The notes: generated by a model not told the origin, from the sequence alone. Positions 16,950 through 26,794 are shown, counted from the first letter of the stretch. The stretch: DNA of 64,000 nucleotides from CAWDZK01 sp963807005 (GCA_963807005.1 CAWDZK010000004.1:248001-312000); one strand, 5' to 3'. Numbers and translations are program-made.

Positions 16950-18554
16950 GCGGGCGTCCGTCCTGCCGCCGTCGCGGCGTCGAGGAGCTGGGCGAGCCCG
17001 GCCGCCCGGTCGGTGAGGTGCAGCCGGACGGCGGGCCGCCCGCGCTGCTCGAGGGCGCGGATGTCGCCGAGCGCCTGGGCCAGCTGCAGCCGACCGAACG
17101 AGAAGGGGCGACCGGGCACGTCGACGTCATGGGTGACGGCCCCGGTGACCTGCAGGAACACGCCGACCTGCGGGCCGCCCTTGTGGAACTGGCCGGTGGA
17201 GTGCAGGAAGCGGGGCGCCCACCCGAAGGTGACCGGTCGCCCGCCCGCGGCCCGGGCCAGCAGCGGCCGGACCTCCTCGGCGTCGCTGTCGCCGTGGCGG
17301 TCGAGGTAGGCCATCACCGCGAGGTACCCGTCGTCGCCGATGGCGCCGACCAGTCCGCGGAGAACCCCGGCGAGGTCGGTGGGAGAGCCCAGGGCCGTCA
17401 GGTCGCCGTGCACCTCGACGGCCCCGTCGACGAGCGCCGGCTCGCCCTCCGGCAGCGGGACCGTCGCCGGACTCCTCGAGCAGCGTTGCGGTGTTCTCCT
17501 TCGACTCGGCCACGTTCGGCTGGTCGAAAGGGTTGATGCCGAGGATCTTCCCCGCTACCGCGGTGGCGTACTCCCACAGCAGGAACTGCGCGCCGAGGGA
17601 GCCGCTGACGGCGGCCGCGTCGACACCTGGCCGGCCGGGGCCGAGCAGGACGCGGTAGGCGTCGCTACCGGCATCGGCGAAGCCGGGCGCGTCGATGCCC
17701 TCGACGACCACCGGGAGGATGCCGGTGCCCTGCTTGCCGGTGGACTCCGCCACCAGCTGCTCGGCCCAGTCACCGAAACCGACCATGCCGGAGCCGGCGT
17801 CGGCGATCACCAGCTTGTCCCGTCCGGACTTGGCCGATTGCCCCAGGGCGGCTCCGAGGACCATTCCGGGGTTGCCGTCCTCTCCGAGGTCGCCGGCGAG
17901 CACCCGCGCGTCGGCCAGCAGCCGCTCGACGTCGGCCCCCGCGAGGAAGCTGGGCGTGAGGCCGAAGGCGGACAGGGCGCTGTACCGGCCGCCGACGTCC
18001 GGATCGGCCAGCACGACCGAGTAGCCGGCCTCGACCGCGGCGTCGTGCAGCGGCGAGCCGGGATCGGTGACCACGACGATCCGCTCGGCGACCTCCGCGT
18101 CGGTCAGCCCGGCGTCGCGGAAGGCCTGCTCGTACGCGCGGCGGTGGCTGTCGGTCTCGACCGTCCCCCCGCTCTTGGACGCGACGACCACGACCGTGCG
18201 GTCGATCCGGTCCCGGAGGGCGGCGCCGACCTGGTGCGGGTCGGTGCTGTCGAGGATGGTCAGGTCCGCACCTGCGGTGCGGGTGATGACCTCGGGCGCG
18301 AGCGAGGAGCCGCCCATGCCCGCGAGGACGACGTGGTCGAGGCCCTTCGCCGAGAGCCGGTCCCGAATCTCCCGCAGCTGCGGGAGGAGCGCCTCGCTGC
18401 TGGTGGGCAGGTCGAGCCAGCCGAGCCGGACCGACGCCTCGGGCTGGGCCTCTGGTCCCCACAGGGAGTCGTCCTTCGCCACCAGGTCCGCGGCGAGGCC
18501 GGCGAGGTCGCTGCCGACGGAGTCGGCCGAGCCGGCGCTGACGCTCACACTCAC
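16946..18554 (-). CDS. pgi: Glucose-6-phosphate isomerase, interrupted by one frameshift
   Basis: Pgi interconverts glucose 6-phosphate and fructose 6-phosphate. Residues 1 to about 365 read in one frame from the GTG at 18554, with sugar-isomerase motifs VLAGMGGSSLAPEV, VVASKSGGTVET and GINPFDQPNVAESKE. The C-terminal part (GAPRFLHSTGQFHKGGP-like region, in fact GWAPRFLHSTGQFHKGGP) reads in another frame down to 16946. The join lies in a loop at about 17440-17480, where the frame changes from ESGDG to PLPEGEPALVDG. The span is 1609 bases, one more than a multiple of three, so a single-base insertion explains it. Both halves keep their motifs. The gene overlaps tal (GTGA) and zwf (4 bases). 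A sequencing error is most likely. Confidence 0.88.
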
Positions 18555-19672
18555 CGGGCGGCGTCCTTGGCCAGCCGCTCGAGCTCCGCCTTGGTCGAGG
18601 CCAGCAGGTCGTTCCAGGACACCTCGAACTTCTCCACGCCCTCGTCCTCGAGGACCTGGACCACGTCGTCCACGTCGACGCCGGCCTCCTTGAGTGCCTG
18701 CATCGTCGCGGCCGCCGACCCGTACTCCCCGCGGATCGTGTCGCCCCGCACCACCCCGTGGTCGGCCACCGCGTCCAGGGTCGGCTCCGGCATGGTGTTC
18801 ACCACGCCGCGGGTGACCAGCTCCACGACGTACTGGGTGTCGTCGTACGCCGGATCCTTGACGCCGGTCGATGCCCACAGCGGCCGCTGCGGCCGGGCGC
18901 CGGCCTCAGCGAGGGCGGCCCAGCGGTCGGTTCCGAACGTCTCCTCGAAGGCCTCGAACGCCAGCCGTGCGTTCGCGATGGCGGCCTTGCCGCGCAGGTC
19001 GCCGGCCTCCTTGGACCCGACCTTCTCCAGCCGCTTGTCGACCTCGGTGTCGACGCGGCTGACGAAGAAGGACGCGACCGAGGCCAGCCGGGTCAGGTCG
19101 TGGCCTGCCGCCCTGGCCCGCTCGACGCCGCTGATGTAGGCGTCCATGACGGCGCGGTAGCGCTCGAGGGAGAAGATCAGCGTGACGTTGACGCTGATGC
19201 CCTCGGCGATGCACTGCTCGATGGCGGGCAGGCCGGCCTTGGTGGCCGGGATCTTGATGAAGAGGTTCGGCCGCTCGACCAGCCACCACAGCTGCCGGGC
19301 CTCGGCGACGGTGCGCTCGGTCTCGTGCGCGAGGCGTGGGTCGACCTCGATCGACACCCGGCCGTCGACCCCGTCACTGGCGTCGTACGCCGGCCGGAGC
19401 ACGTCGCAGGCCCAGCGGACGTCGAACGTCGTGACCATCCGGATGGCTTCCTCGACGTCGACGCCGCGGACCGCGAGGTCGCGCAGCTGCCGGTCGTAGG
19501 TGTCGCTGTCGCTGATGGCCTTCTGGAAGATCGTGGGGTTGGTCGTGACACCGACGACGTGCTTGTCGCGGATCAGGTCCGCGAGGTTGTCGGTGACCAG
19601 CCGGCCGCGACTCATGTCATCGAGCCAGATCGCGACGCCCTCGTCGGAGAGCTGACGGAGCGGATCGGTCAT
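18551..19672 (-). CDS. tal: Transaldolase
   Basis: This 373-residue enzyme transfers a dihydroxyacetone unit between sedoheptulose 7-phosphate and glyceraldehyde 3-phosphate. The Schiff-base lysine lies in NLFIKIPATKAGLPA near 139. The N-terminal signature VTTNPTIFQKAIS is also present. Length and C-terminal region are those of the long actinobacterial Tal type. An AGGAG Shine-Dalgarno precedes the ATG. The gap to tkt is 63 bases, and the stop overlaps the pgi start (GTGA). It belongs to the tkt-tal-pgi-zwf-opcA-pgl operon. Confidence 0.95.
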   Translation of the reverse strand: MTDPLRQLSDEGVAIWLDDMSRGRLVTDNLADLIRDKHVVGVTTNPTIFQKAISDSDTYDRQLRDLAVRGVDVEEAIRMVTTFDVRWACDVLRPAYDASDGVDGRVSIEVDPRLAHETERTVAEARQLWWLVERPNLFIKIPATKAGLPAIEQCIAEGISVNVTLIFSLERYRAVMDAYISGVERARAAGHDLTRLASVASFFVSRVDTEVDKRLEKVGSKEAGDLRGKAAIANARLAFEAFEETFGTDRWAALAEAGARPQRPLWASTGVKDPAYDDTQYVVELVTRGVVNTMPEPTLDAVADHGVVRGDTIRGEYGSAAATMQALKEAGVDVDDVVQVLEDEGVEKFEVSWNDLLASTKAELERLAKDAAR

Positions 19673-19735
19673 GGGAGTGCTCCTGATCGCTGGAGGGACA
19701 GGTCGGACGAGGTAGGGAACACGGTCGGCTGCCCG

Positions 19736-21850
19736 TCAGTTCCCGGTCGGCTCACCGGTGATGACGCCGACCCGTTCGAGGCTGGCGTGCGCGGCGGCCA
19801 CGACCCGGTCGGGGGTGAAGCCGAACTGCTCGAACAGCACGGTGTGGGCCGCGCTGGCGCCGTAGTGCTCGATGCTGACGATCTCGCCGGCCTCGCCGAC
19901 GACGTCCCGCCAGCCCATGGCGACCGCGGCCTCGATGCTGACCCGGGCCCGCACGTTGCCGGGCAGCACCTGCTGCTGGTAGGCGCGGTCCTGTGCGTGG
20001 AACCACTCCAGGCACGGCATCGAGACGACCCGGGTGGGTGTGCCCTCGGCCTCGAGGGTGTCGCGGGCCCTCATGGCCAGCTGCACCTCGGAGCCGGTGG
20101 CCACGAGGATCACCCGCGGCTGCCCGCCGCTGGCCTCGGCCAGCACGTACCCGCCGCGGGCCGTGCCCTCGGCGGAGGCGACCTCGGTCCGGTCCCACAC
20201 CGGCAGGTCCTGGCGGCTGAGGCAGAGCCCGGCCGGCCGGTCGGTGTGCTCGAGGATGGTCCGCCAGGCCACGACGGTCTCGTTGGCGTCGGCAGGACGC
20301 ACCACGTCCAGGCCCGGGATGGCCCGCAGGGCGGCCAGGTGCTCGATGGGCTGGTGGGTGGGCCCGTCCTCGCCCAGCCCGATCGAGTCGTGCGTCCAGA
20401 CGTAGGTCACCGGCAGCTGCATCAGCGCGGCCAGCCGCACGGCGGGGCGCATGTAGTCGCTGAAGACGAGGAAGGTGCCGCCGTAGACGCGGGTGCCGCC
20501 GTGCAGCGCGATGCCGTTCATGATCGAGCCCATCGCGTGCTCGCGGATGCCGAAGTGCAGCACCCGGCCGAACGGGCCGCCGGGAAACATCTTCGACTGC
20601 CGGTCCTCGGGGAGGAACGACGGCTCGCCCTCGGGGGTGGTGTTGTTGGACTCCGCGAGGTCGGCCGAACCGCCCCAGAGCTCGGGGAGGGCGGGAGCGA
20701 TCTTGTCGAGCACCTTGCCGGAGGCCTTGCGGGTGGCCATGCCCTTGGCGTCCGCGGGGAACTCCGGCAGTGCGGACGTCCAGCCGTCGGGCAGCGTCCG
20801 GGTACGCATGCGGGCGAGCAGCGCCGCGCCGTCCGGGTTCTTCGCCGTCCAGCCCGCGAACCGCTCGTCCCACTCGGCGTGCGCGGCCCGGCCGCGCTCG
20901 GCGACCGCTCGCGCGTGCGAGAGGACCTCCGGGTCGACGTCGAAGGTGCGCTCCGGGCTCATGCCCATGACCTTCTTGGTCGCCGCCACCTCGTCGGCAC
21001 CGAGGGCGCTGCCGTGCGCCTTGCCGGTGTTCTGCGCGTCCGGCGCCGGCCAGGCGATGACGGTGCGCAGGGCGATGAACGACGGCCGGTCGGTGACCGC
21101 GCGGGCCCGGTCCAGGGCGGTGGCCAGCGCCTGCACGTCCTCGTCGTAGCGGCCGTCGTCGGACAACCAGCTCACCCGCTGCACGTGCCAGCCGTAGGCC
21201 TCGTACCGTGCGGCGGTGTCCTCGGAGAGCGCGATCGAGGTGTCGTCCTCGATCGAGATGTGGTTCTGGTCGTAGATGAGGGTGAGGTTGCCCAGCCGCT
21301 GGGTGCCGGCCAGCGACGACGCCTCGCTGCTGATGCCCTCCTGGATGTCGCCGTCGGAGGCGACGCAGTACACGTGGTGGTCGAACAGGCTCTCGCCCTC
21401 GGCGGCGTCCGGGTCGAGCAGGCCGCGCTCCCGGCGGGCCGCCATGGCCATGCCGACCGCGTTGCCGATGCCCTGGCCGAGCGGCCCGGTCGTGGTCTCG
21501 ACCCCGGCCGTGTGACCGTGCTCGGGGTGGCCCGGGGTGAGCGAGCCCCAGGTCCGCAGCGACTTCAGGTCGTCGAGCTCGAGCCCGTAGCCGGACAGGT
21601 ACAGCTGGATGTACAGCGTCAGGCTGCTGTGGCCGCAGGACAGGACGAACCGGTCACGCCCGGCCCAGGAGGGGTCGGTGGGGTCGTGCCGCAGATAGCG
21701 CTGGAACAGCAGGTAGGCCGCCGGTGCGAGGCTCATCGCGGTCCCGGGGTGGCCGTTACCGACCTTCTGGACCGCGTCCATCGCCAGTGCCCGGACGGTG
21801 TCGACCGCCCGGGAGTCGAGGTCGGTCCACTCGAGCTTCGTCGTGCTCAC
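19736..21850 (-). CDS. tkt: Transketolase
   Basis: This 704-residue thiamine-diphosphate enzyme moves two-carbon units in the non-oxidative pentose phosphate pathway. The N-terminal substrate/TPP region GNGHPGTAMSLAP lies near 30. The TPP-Mg motif begins SDGDIQEGISSEA near 162. The transketolase signature around GEDGPTHQPIEHLAALRAIP lies near 480. A longer frame runs upstream to 22975, but the GTG at 21850 has a GAAGGAG Shine-Dalgarno and begins the conserved protein (STTKLEWTDLD). It is the first gene of the minus-strand pentose-phosphate operon. The divergent 201-base gap to ctaB holds its promoter, in which I cannot point to clear boxes. Confidence 0.96.
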   Translation of the reverse strand: MSTTKLEWTDLDSRAVDTVRALAMDAVQKVGNGHPGTAMSLAPAAYLLFQRYLRHDPTDPSWAGRDRFVLSCGHSSLTLYIQLYLSGYGLELDDLKSLRTWGSLTPGHPEHGHTAGVETTTGPLGQGIGNAVGMAMAARRERGLLDPDAAEGESLFDHHVYCVASDGDIQEGISSEASSLAGTQRLGNLTLIYDQNHISIEDDTSIALSEDTAARYEAYGWHVQRVSWLSDDGRYDEDVQALATALDRARAVTDRPSFIALRTVIAWPAPDAQNTGKAHGSALGADEVAATKKVMGMSPERTFDVDPEVLSHARAVAERGRAAHAEWDERFAGWTAKNPDGAALLARMRTRTLPDGWTSALPEFPADAKGMATRKASGKVLDKIAPALPELWGGSADLAESNNTTPEGEPSFLPEDRQSKMFPGGPFGRVLHFGIREHAMGSIMNGIALHGGTRVYGGTFLVFSDYMRPAVRLAALMQLPVTYVWTHDSIGLGEDGPTHQPIEHLAALRAIPGLDVVRPADANETVVAWRTILEHTDRPAGLCLSRQDLPVWDRTEVASAEGTARGGYVLAEASGGQPRVILVATGSEVQLAMRARDTLEAEGTPTRVVSMPCLEWFHAQDRAYQQQVLPGNVRARVSIEAAVAMGWRDVVGEAGEIVSIEHYGASAAHTVLFEQFGFTPDRVVAAAHASLERVGVITGEPTGN

Positions 21851-22051
21851 AGGCGTCTGGCTCCTTCGACGGTCAGGGCTGATCGAGGAACTGCTCTGGT
21901 CACCGGCCGCCGAGCCTACTCGGGCTGCTGAGCTGGCCCTTCCCCTTCGGTCGCGGGCGTCCGACGGCCGATACAGTGGGCCTGCCCGGCAGGCATCCCG
22001 GCAAACGGCCGGGCGCTGACCTGCCCACCGCGACATCAGCGAGGAGTGCGA

Positions 22052-23041
22052 GTGACGGCCGTCGACGCACGCCGCGGCGCCTCCGCGCAGCGAGTCGGTG
22101 CGTCGGCGGCCCGGCCGCGCAGTGCCCGGCAGGTGGTCACGGCGTACGTCGCCCTCACCAAGCCGCGGATCATCGAGCTGCTCCTCGTCACCACTGTCCC
22201 GACGATGATGCTGGCCGCGGGTGGCGTGCCGTCCCTGCAGCTGGTCGCCGCCACCCTCGTCGGCGGCGCCCTCGCCGCCGGCAGCGCGAACACGCTGAAC
22301 TGCTACCTCGACCGCGACATCGACCAGGTCATGCACCGGACCGAGCGCCGCCCGCTGGCCACCGGCGCGGTGTCCCCGCGCGAGGCCGTCGTCCTCGGGG
22401 TGGTCCTGGGCGTCCTCTCCGTGGCGTGGCTTGCGGTGACCACCGGCTGGCTGCCTGCTGCGCTGGCCCTGGCCGCCATCGCCTTCTACGTCGGGGTGTA
22501 CACGATGGCGCTCAAGCGCCGCACGCCGCAGAACATCGTGTGGGGCGGCGCGGCCGGCTGCATGCCGGTGCTCATCGGCTGGTCGGCCGTCACCGGCTCG
22601 CTGGCCTGGACACCGGTCGTGCTGTTCGCCGTCATCTTCTTCTGGACGCCTCCGCACTACTGGCCGCTGTCCATGCGGTTCCGCGACGACTACGCGGCCG
22701 CCGGCGTCCCGATGCTGCCCGTGGTGGCCGGCAACGTCACGGTCGGCCGGCAGATCGTCGCCTACTCGTGGGTGATGGTGGCCGCCTCGCTGCTGCTCTG
22801 GCCGGTGGCCGGCACCACGCCGTTCTACGGCGTCGCGGCGCTGGTGCTCGGCGCGGCGTTCCTCGGCGAGGCGCACCGGCTGCTGCGGCGTGCCTCGATC
22901 GAGGCGGACGCGGCGCGGGCCGGGCACACGGTTCCCGGCCCGTCGGTCGAGGCCGGCGCGATGCGCCTGTTCCACGGCTCCATCACCTACCTGACGCTGC
23001 TGTTCCTCGCCGTCGCGATCGACCCGCTGCTGCCGTTCTGA
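22052..23041 (+). CDS. ctaB: Protohaem IX farnesyltransferase (haem O synthase)
   Basis: This 329-residue UbiA-family membrane enzyme adds a farnesyl group to haem B to make haem O for cytochrome oxidase. The first Asp-rich motif is NCYLDRDIDQVMHRTERRPL near 88 and the second lies around RFRDDYAAAGVPM near 212. About eight or nine hydrophobic membrane helices are evident. GTG at 22052 was chosen because GAGGAG lies 6 bases upstream; the GTG at 22046 would overlap that ribosome site. The gene is divergent from tkt, the usual actinobacterial arrangement. TACAGT about 70 bases upstream is a possible -10 box. Confidence 0.94.
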   Translation: MTAVDARRGASAQRVGASAARPRSARQVVTAYVALTKPRIIELLLVTTVPTMMLAAGGVPSLQLVAATLVGGALAAGSANTLNCYLDRDIDQVMHRTERRPLATGAVSPREAVVLGVVLGVLSVAWLAVTTGWLPAALALAAIAFYVGVYTMALKRRTPQNIVWGGAAGCMPVLIGWSAVTGSLAWTPVVLFAVIFFWTPPHYWPLSMRFRDDYAAAGVPMLPVVAGNVTVGRQIVAYSWVMVAASLLLWPVAGTTPFYGVAALVLGAAFLGEAHRLLRRASIEADAARAGHTVPGPSVEAGAMRLFHGSITYLTLLFLAVAIDPLLPF

Positions 23042-23065
23042 CCGGCTGCCGCCCGGCGCGTGGGC

Positions 23066-24319
23066 TCAGTCGGTGGAGCGTGCCCCTGCTGCCGGGGGGC
23101 CGAGCCGCAAGGTGACCCGGGCGCCTCGGCCGGCCGGCCCGGGGCCGACCTCCAGGGCACCGCCGGACGCCTCGGCGGTGCGCCGGGCGATGTCCAGCCC
23201 GAGGCCGGTGGACCCGACGCCGCTCCGACCACGGACGACCACGGCGAGGTCGGGGAAGCCGGGGCCCTCGTCCGTGACGTCGAGCAGGGCACCACCGCGC
23301 CGGTCCGGGACCAGGGTGACGGCGAGCGGGACGCCGTCCGCCGTGTGCGCGAACACGTTGCCGAGCAGCGCGTCGACGGCCGCCTCGAGGTCGGCCTTGT
23401 CCGCGCGGACCGGGGCCGGCCGCTCCGGCAGCGCGAGGGCCATGGTGCGGCCCTGGTCCTCCGCCAGGGCGTACCAGAACTCGACCCGCTCGCGGACCAC
23501 CTCGGCCGCGTCGCAGCGGGCGGCCACTCCTTCTCGGACCGGCCGGCGGGCCTCCCTGATCAAGGCGTCGACGGTGCGGCTGAGCTCGTCGACGTCCGCG
23601 GTCAGCCGGTCCCGCTGCGGGCCGTCGGCGAGGGCCTCGACGTCGAGCCGGAGCGCCGTCACCGGCGTCCGCAGCCGGTGGGAGAGGTCGGCCACCGACT
23701 CCCGCTCGTGCGCGAGCAGCTCGCGGATCCGGGTGGCGAGCTTGTTCACCGCGAGACCGACCTCACGGACCTCTTCCGGTCCACGAGGCACGACCCGCGC
23801 CGCGAGGTCTCCGTCGCCGAGACGCCGGGTCGCGGCCGCCAGGTCGGTCATCGGTGCGGTGATCGAGCGTGCCAGCCGGTCGGCGACCACCAGCGACAGG
23901 CCGATCAGGACCAGCCCCAGGACGAGCAGCACCAGCCGGGCCTGCGTCACACCGCGGGTGAGCCGAGCCTTGGGGACCACGGTCTCGACCACGAGCAGCC
24001 GGCCGTCGACCGCCACCGGCTGCAGCACCAGGGCGTCACCACCCGCGACCCGCGTCACCGTCGTCGCCCGTGGGGCGTCCGGGCGGACGACCACCCGGAC
24101 GTCGAGACCGACATCGGCGAGCCCGGCGGTCAGGGCGGCGACCTCCGGGTCGTCCGCGCCGGATGCGACCGCGGAGACCACGACCTGGCTGCGGGCGGTC
24201 GCCTCGTTGACCGCCTGGCTGGCGGCGGCCCGGCTCACCAGGACCGCGAGCGGCACCAGGAAGGCCAGCAGGACGACCGACGTCGTCGCGACCACCAGCA
24301 GGGCCAGTCTGCGCCTCAT
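23066..24319 (-). CDS. Sensor histidine kinase (HAMP-HisKA-HATPase)
   Basis: The 417-residue protein has a first membrane helix at about 7-30, an extracytoplasmic region of about 95 residues, and a second helix at 128-147. A HAMP domain and a HisKA domain follow, with the phosphorylated His at 214 in DLSHRLRTPVT. The ATPase boxes are N (LLGNVFAH), G1 (DEGPGFPD) and G2 (GSTGLGLDIARRTAEASGG). It phosphorylates the response regulator encoded 9 bases upstream. The stimulus is unknown; the sensor region is Val/Ala-rich and has no recognised domain. It is convergent with ctaB. Confidence 0.9.
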   Translation of the reverse strand: MRRRLALLVVATTSVVLLAFLVPLAVLVSRAAASQAVNEATARSQVVVSAVASGADDPEVAALTAGLADVGLDVRVVVRPDAPRATTVTRVAGGDALVLQPVAVDGRLLVVETVVPKARLTRGVTQARLVLLVLGLVLIGLSLVVADRLARSITAPMTDLAAATRRLGDGDLAARVVPRGPEEVREVGLAVNKLATRIRELLAHERESVADLSHRLRTPVTALRLDVEALADGPQRDRLTADVDELSRTVDALIREARRPVREGVAARCDAAEVVRERVEFWYALAEDQGRTMALALPERPAPVRADKADLEAAVDALLGNVFAHTADGVPLAVTLVPDRRGGALLDVTDEGPGFPDLAVVVRGRSGVGSTGLGLDIARRTAEASGGALEVGPGPAGRGARVTLRLGPPAAGARSTD

Positions 24320-24328
24320 CGGACCGGC

Positions 24329-25009
24329 TCAGTCACTGCCCGCGACGAGCTTCACGCCGACGCCGCGCACCGAGTGCAGCAGGCGCGGCTCGGCGGCGGA
24401 CTCGCCCAGCTTGCGGCGCAGCCACGACAGGTGCACGTCGACGGTCTTGTCCGCGCCGCCGTACGGCGACTGCCAGACGTCGGCCAGCAGCGTCCGTTTC
24501 GTCACCACCTCGCCGGGGCGGGCCGCCAGGTAGGCGAGGAGGTCGAACTCGCGCGGTCGCAGGTCCAGGCTGCGCCCGCCGAGGACGGCAGTGCGGGACT
24601 TCGTGTCGACCACGAGGTCGCCGACGGTGAGCACGGCCGCCGCCGGGGAGGCGGTCCGGCGCAGGACGGCCCGGATCCGGGCGTCGAGCTGCTCGGCGCT
24701 GAACGGCTTGACCAGGTAGTCGTCGGCGCCGGCGTCCAGCGCCGCGACCGTCGTCGTGTCCTCGTCCTTGGCCGTCGCGACGATGACCGGGACGTCGCTC
24801 ACGGGGCGGAGCATCCGGAGCAGCCGGATCCCGTCGATGTCGGGGAGGCCCAGGTCGAGGACGACCAGATCCGGGGGGTCGTCGACCACCCGCTGCAGCG
24901 CGGCCAGACCGGTGCCCTCCGAGGTGACCGCGTGACCTCGCTCGGTCAGCGCCCGGATGAGTGCGCTGCGGATCCTGGCGTCGTCCTCGACGAGCAGCAG
25001 CACGGCCAT
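24329..25009 (-). CDS. OmpR/PhoB-family response regulator
   Basis: The 226-residue protein has a receiver domain with acidic pocket EDD (8-10), phospho-acceptor Asp52 in VVLDLGLPDIDG and Lys in YLVKPFS near 103. A winged-helix DNA-binding domain follows (LRPREFDLLAYLA; DKTVDVHLSWLRRKLGE). It is the first gene of a two-gene operon with the histidine kinase. The 100-base gap to the divergent small secreted protein at 25110 suggests that gene as a target. Regulon otherwise unknown. Confidence 0.93.
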   Translation of the reverse strand: MAVLLLVEDDARIRSALIRALTERGHAVTSEGTGLAALQRVVDDPPDLVVLDLGLPDIDGIRLLRMLRPVSDVPVIVATAKDEDTTTVAALDAGADDYLVKPFSAEQLDARIRAVLRRTASPAAAVLTVGDLVVDTKSRTAVLGGRSLDLRPREFDLLAYLAARPGEVVTKRTLLADVWQSPYGGADKTVDVHLSWLRRKLGESAAEPRLLHSVRGVGVKLVAGSD

Positions 25010-25109
25010 GGCGCTGACCGTAGCGGCGCGCCCGGCCGCTGCTCGCAGGTTTCCCCGCGCTGGGCCGGCGTTAGCCGGGCGTTAGCGCGCCAGGCCCCAG
25101 GATGGTGGC

Positions 25110-25763
25110 GTGCAGAGACGCGTGCTGTTGGTGGCGCTGTGGCTGGTGTTCGCCACCGCTGCAGTCGGGGTGGGCTTCGGTGCCGCGAACCTGGTCGGCG
25201 ACCCGTACGCCGACGCGCAGGGCGGCGGAGGGTCGGTCGCGATCACCCAGCAGGACACGTCGGCACCGCAGGTCGAGCCCGGGTCGACCGGCTCGCTGGC
25301 GAGCACGTCGCCGTCCGCGTCGCCGAAGAAGTCGGGGCGGAAGCCGTCACCGACGGCCGCACCTCGGGCGACCCGACGGTCCTCGAGCCCGACTGCCACG
25401 TCCCAGCAGTCACCGAAGCCGCGCAGCTCCACGTCCGCGGCGCGCCCCGGCGGCGGTGGCGCGACCGGCTCCACCGCCGGCGGGGGCGGCGGCAGCACGT
25501 CGCAGCGAAGCCTCAGCACCCGCGGCGGCCTGGTCACCGCCGGCTGCCGGGACGGGTTGGTCTCCCTCGGGGCCTCGCCGGCCGTGGGCTGGTCGATCGA
25601 CGAGATCAGCCAGGGCCGGGTGGAGGAGGCCAAGGTCAAGTTCCGTCGCACCGGCGGGGGCGAGGGCGAGATCGAGGTGCACGCGACCTGCGTCTCCGGG
25701 ACTCCGCGGTTCCAGCTCGACGACCACGAAAGCGGCGACGGCGGCGGCCGCGGGGACGAGTGA
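25110..25763 (+). CDS. Hypothetical secreted Ser/Gly/Thr-rich protein
   Basis: The 217-residue protein begins with a hydrophobic signal or membrane anchor at about 4-27. A disordered linker rich in Ser, Pro, Thr, Gly and Arg follows (about 40-140). A small C-terminal domain comes last, with two cysteines (in TAGCRDG and HATCVSG) that could form a disulfide. I recognise no family. It is divergent from the two-component system and so may be its target. Its 3' end overlaps the convergent ctaA reading frame by 128 bases. GTG was chosen as start. Confidence 0.65.
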   Translation: MQRRVLLVALWLVFATAAVGVGFGAANLVGDPYADAQGGGGSVAITQQDTSAPQVEPGSTGSLASTSPSASPKKSGRKPSPTAAPRATRRSSSPTATSQQSPKPRSSTSAARPGGGGATGSTAGGGGGSTSQRSLSTRGGLVTAGCRDGLVSLGASPAVGWSIDEISQGRVEEAKVKFRRTGGGEGEIEVHATCVSGTPRFQLDDHESGDGGGRGDE

Positions 25764-26757
25764 GCCGCCCGAGCGGTCCGGTGGTCAGCGCGGCGTGTGC
25801 GGCCCGGGGCCGAGCCGGCTCCGGCACCGTCCTCCCGGGCGGGCCTACCTCGGGGCCGGTCGTCTCGGTGACGCGCTGGGACATGCCCAGCAGCAGCCGC
25901 AGCGCCGCGACCCACACCAGCACCGCGCCCAGCACGTGCACCATCACGAGGCCGACTGGCAGACCGGTGGCGTACTGCGCGTAGCCGACGGCCCCCTGGG
26001 CCAGGATCGCGCCGAGCAGCACCACTGAGCGGCGGCGCAGTGCGGCGGGGGAGGCCGCGGCCCGGAGCGCGACGGCCAGGCCCACGGACAGCCCGAGGAG
26101 CAGGAACACCAGATCGGCGTGCAGCTGGGTGACCTCGACCAGGTCGAACGGCAGCCGGTGGGTGGCGTTCTCGTCGCCCGAGTGTGGGCCGGTGCCGGTC
26201 ACCACCGTGCCGGCCACGAGCAGCAGGGCGGTCACTGCCGCCAGGCCCTGGCCGCCTCGGAGCAGCGCCGGGTGCACGAGCGGACGCTTCGGTACCGGCC
26301 GGCCGCCGGACCGCTCCAGGGCGAGGGTCGCCACCGCGACGAGGACCATGGAGAGCAGGAAGTGCCCCATCACCGTCACCGGGTTGAGCCCGGTGAGCAC
26401 GGTGATCCCGCCGAGCAGGGCCTGGGCGAGGATGCCGAGCACCAGCAGCAGGGACAATCGCCGCAGGTCGCGTCGCCCGGCCTTCCAGGCGACGACGACG
26501 GCGAGGAGGACCACGGCCGTCAGCGCGAAGGTGAGCAGCCGGTTCCCGAACTCGACCAGACCGTGCCCACCCATCTCCCGGGTCACCACGAGGCTCTCGT
26601 CGGTGCACCGGGGGAAGGTCGGGCAGCCGAGTCCGGACGCCGTGAGGCGCACCGCCCCGCCGGTCGCGACGATGCCGATGTTGACGACGAGGGACGCGAG
26701 GAACGACCGGCGGATCACGGCGGGCGAGGGCGACCAGGCGCGCCAACGGACGAGCAT
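25636..26757 (-). CDS. ctaA: Haem A synthase (COX15/CtaA)
   Basis: The 373-residue membrane protein oxidises haem O to haem A. Eight hydrophobic helices carry the conserved histidines in HGLVEFGNR, VMGHFLLS, TQLHADLVF and VMVHVLGAV. The extracytoplasmic cysteine pair occurs in GLGCPTFPRC, as in Bacillus CtaA. The last 55 residues, after about 318, are Arg-rich and low in complexity. They read antisense through the end of the gene at 25110, so the true C-terminus may have been shorter or the tail is an accidental extension. Together with ctaB it completes haem A supply for cytochrome oxidase, though the two genes are separated by a two-component system. Confidence 0.92.
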   Translation of the reverse strand: MLVRWRAWSPSPAVIRRSFLASLVVNIGIVATGGAVRLTASGLGCPTFPRCTDESLVVTREMGGHGLVEFGNRLLTFALTAVVLLAVVVAWKAGRRDLRRLSLLLVLGILAQALLGGITVLTGLNPVTVMGHFLLSMVLVAVATLALERSGGRPVPKRPLVHPALLRGGQGLAAVTALLLVAGTVVTGTGPHSGDENATHRLPFDLVEVTQLHADLVFLLLGLSVGLAVALRAAASPAALRRRSVVLLGAILAQGAVGYAQYATGLPVGLVMVHVLGAVLVWVAALRLLLGMSQRVTETTGPEVGPPGRTVPEPARPRAAHAALTTGPLGRLTRPRGRRRRRFRGRRAGTAESRRRRSRAPRSRPRPRRCDGT

Positions 26758-26794
26758 GCGCCCAGCCTACGGAGGCTGCCGGCGCCCCGGCGCG

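Noticed and set aside
13731..17309. Long plus-strand frame opposite pgl, opcA and zwf
   Set aside because: Low-complexity Arg/Gly/Val translation without motifs; the opposite strand carries three well-recognised enzymes.
18758..21931. Long plus-strand frame opposite tal and tkt
   Set aside because: Shadow of the transketolase and transaldolase genes; no recognisable protein features.
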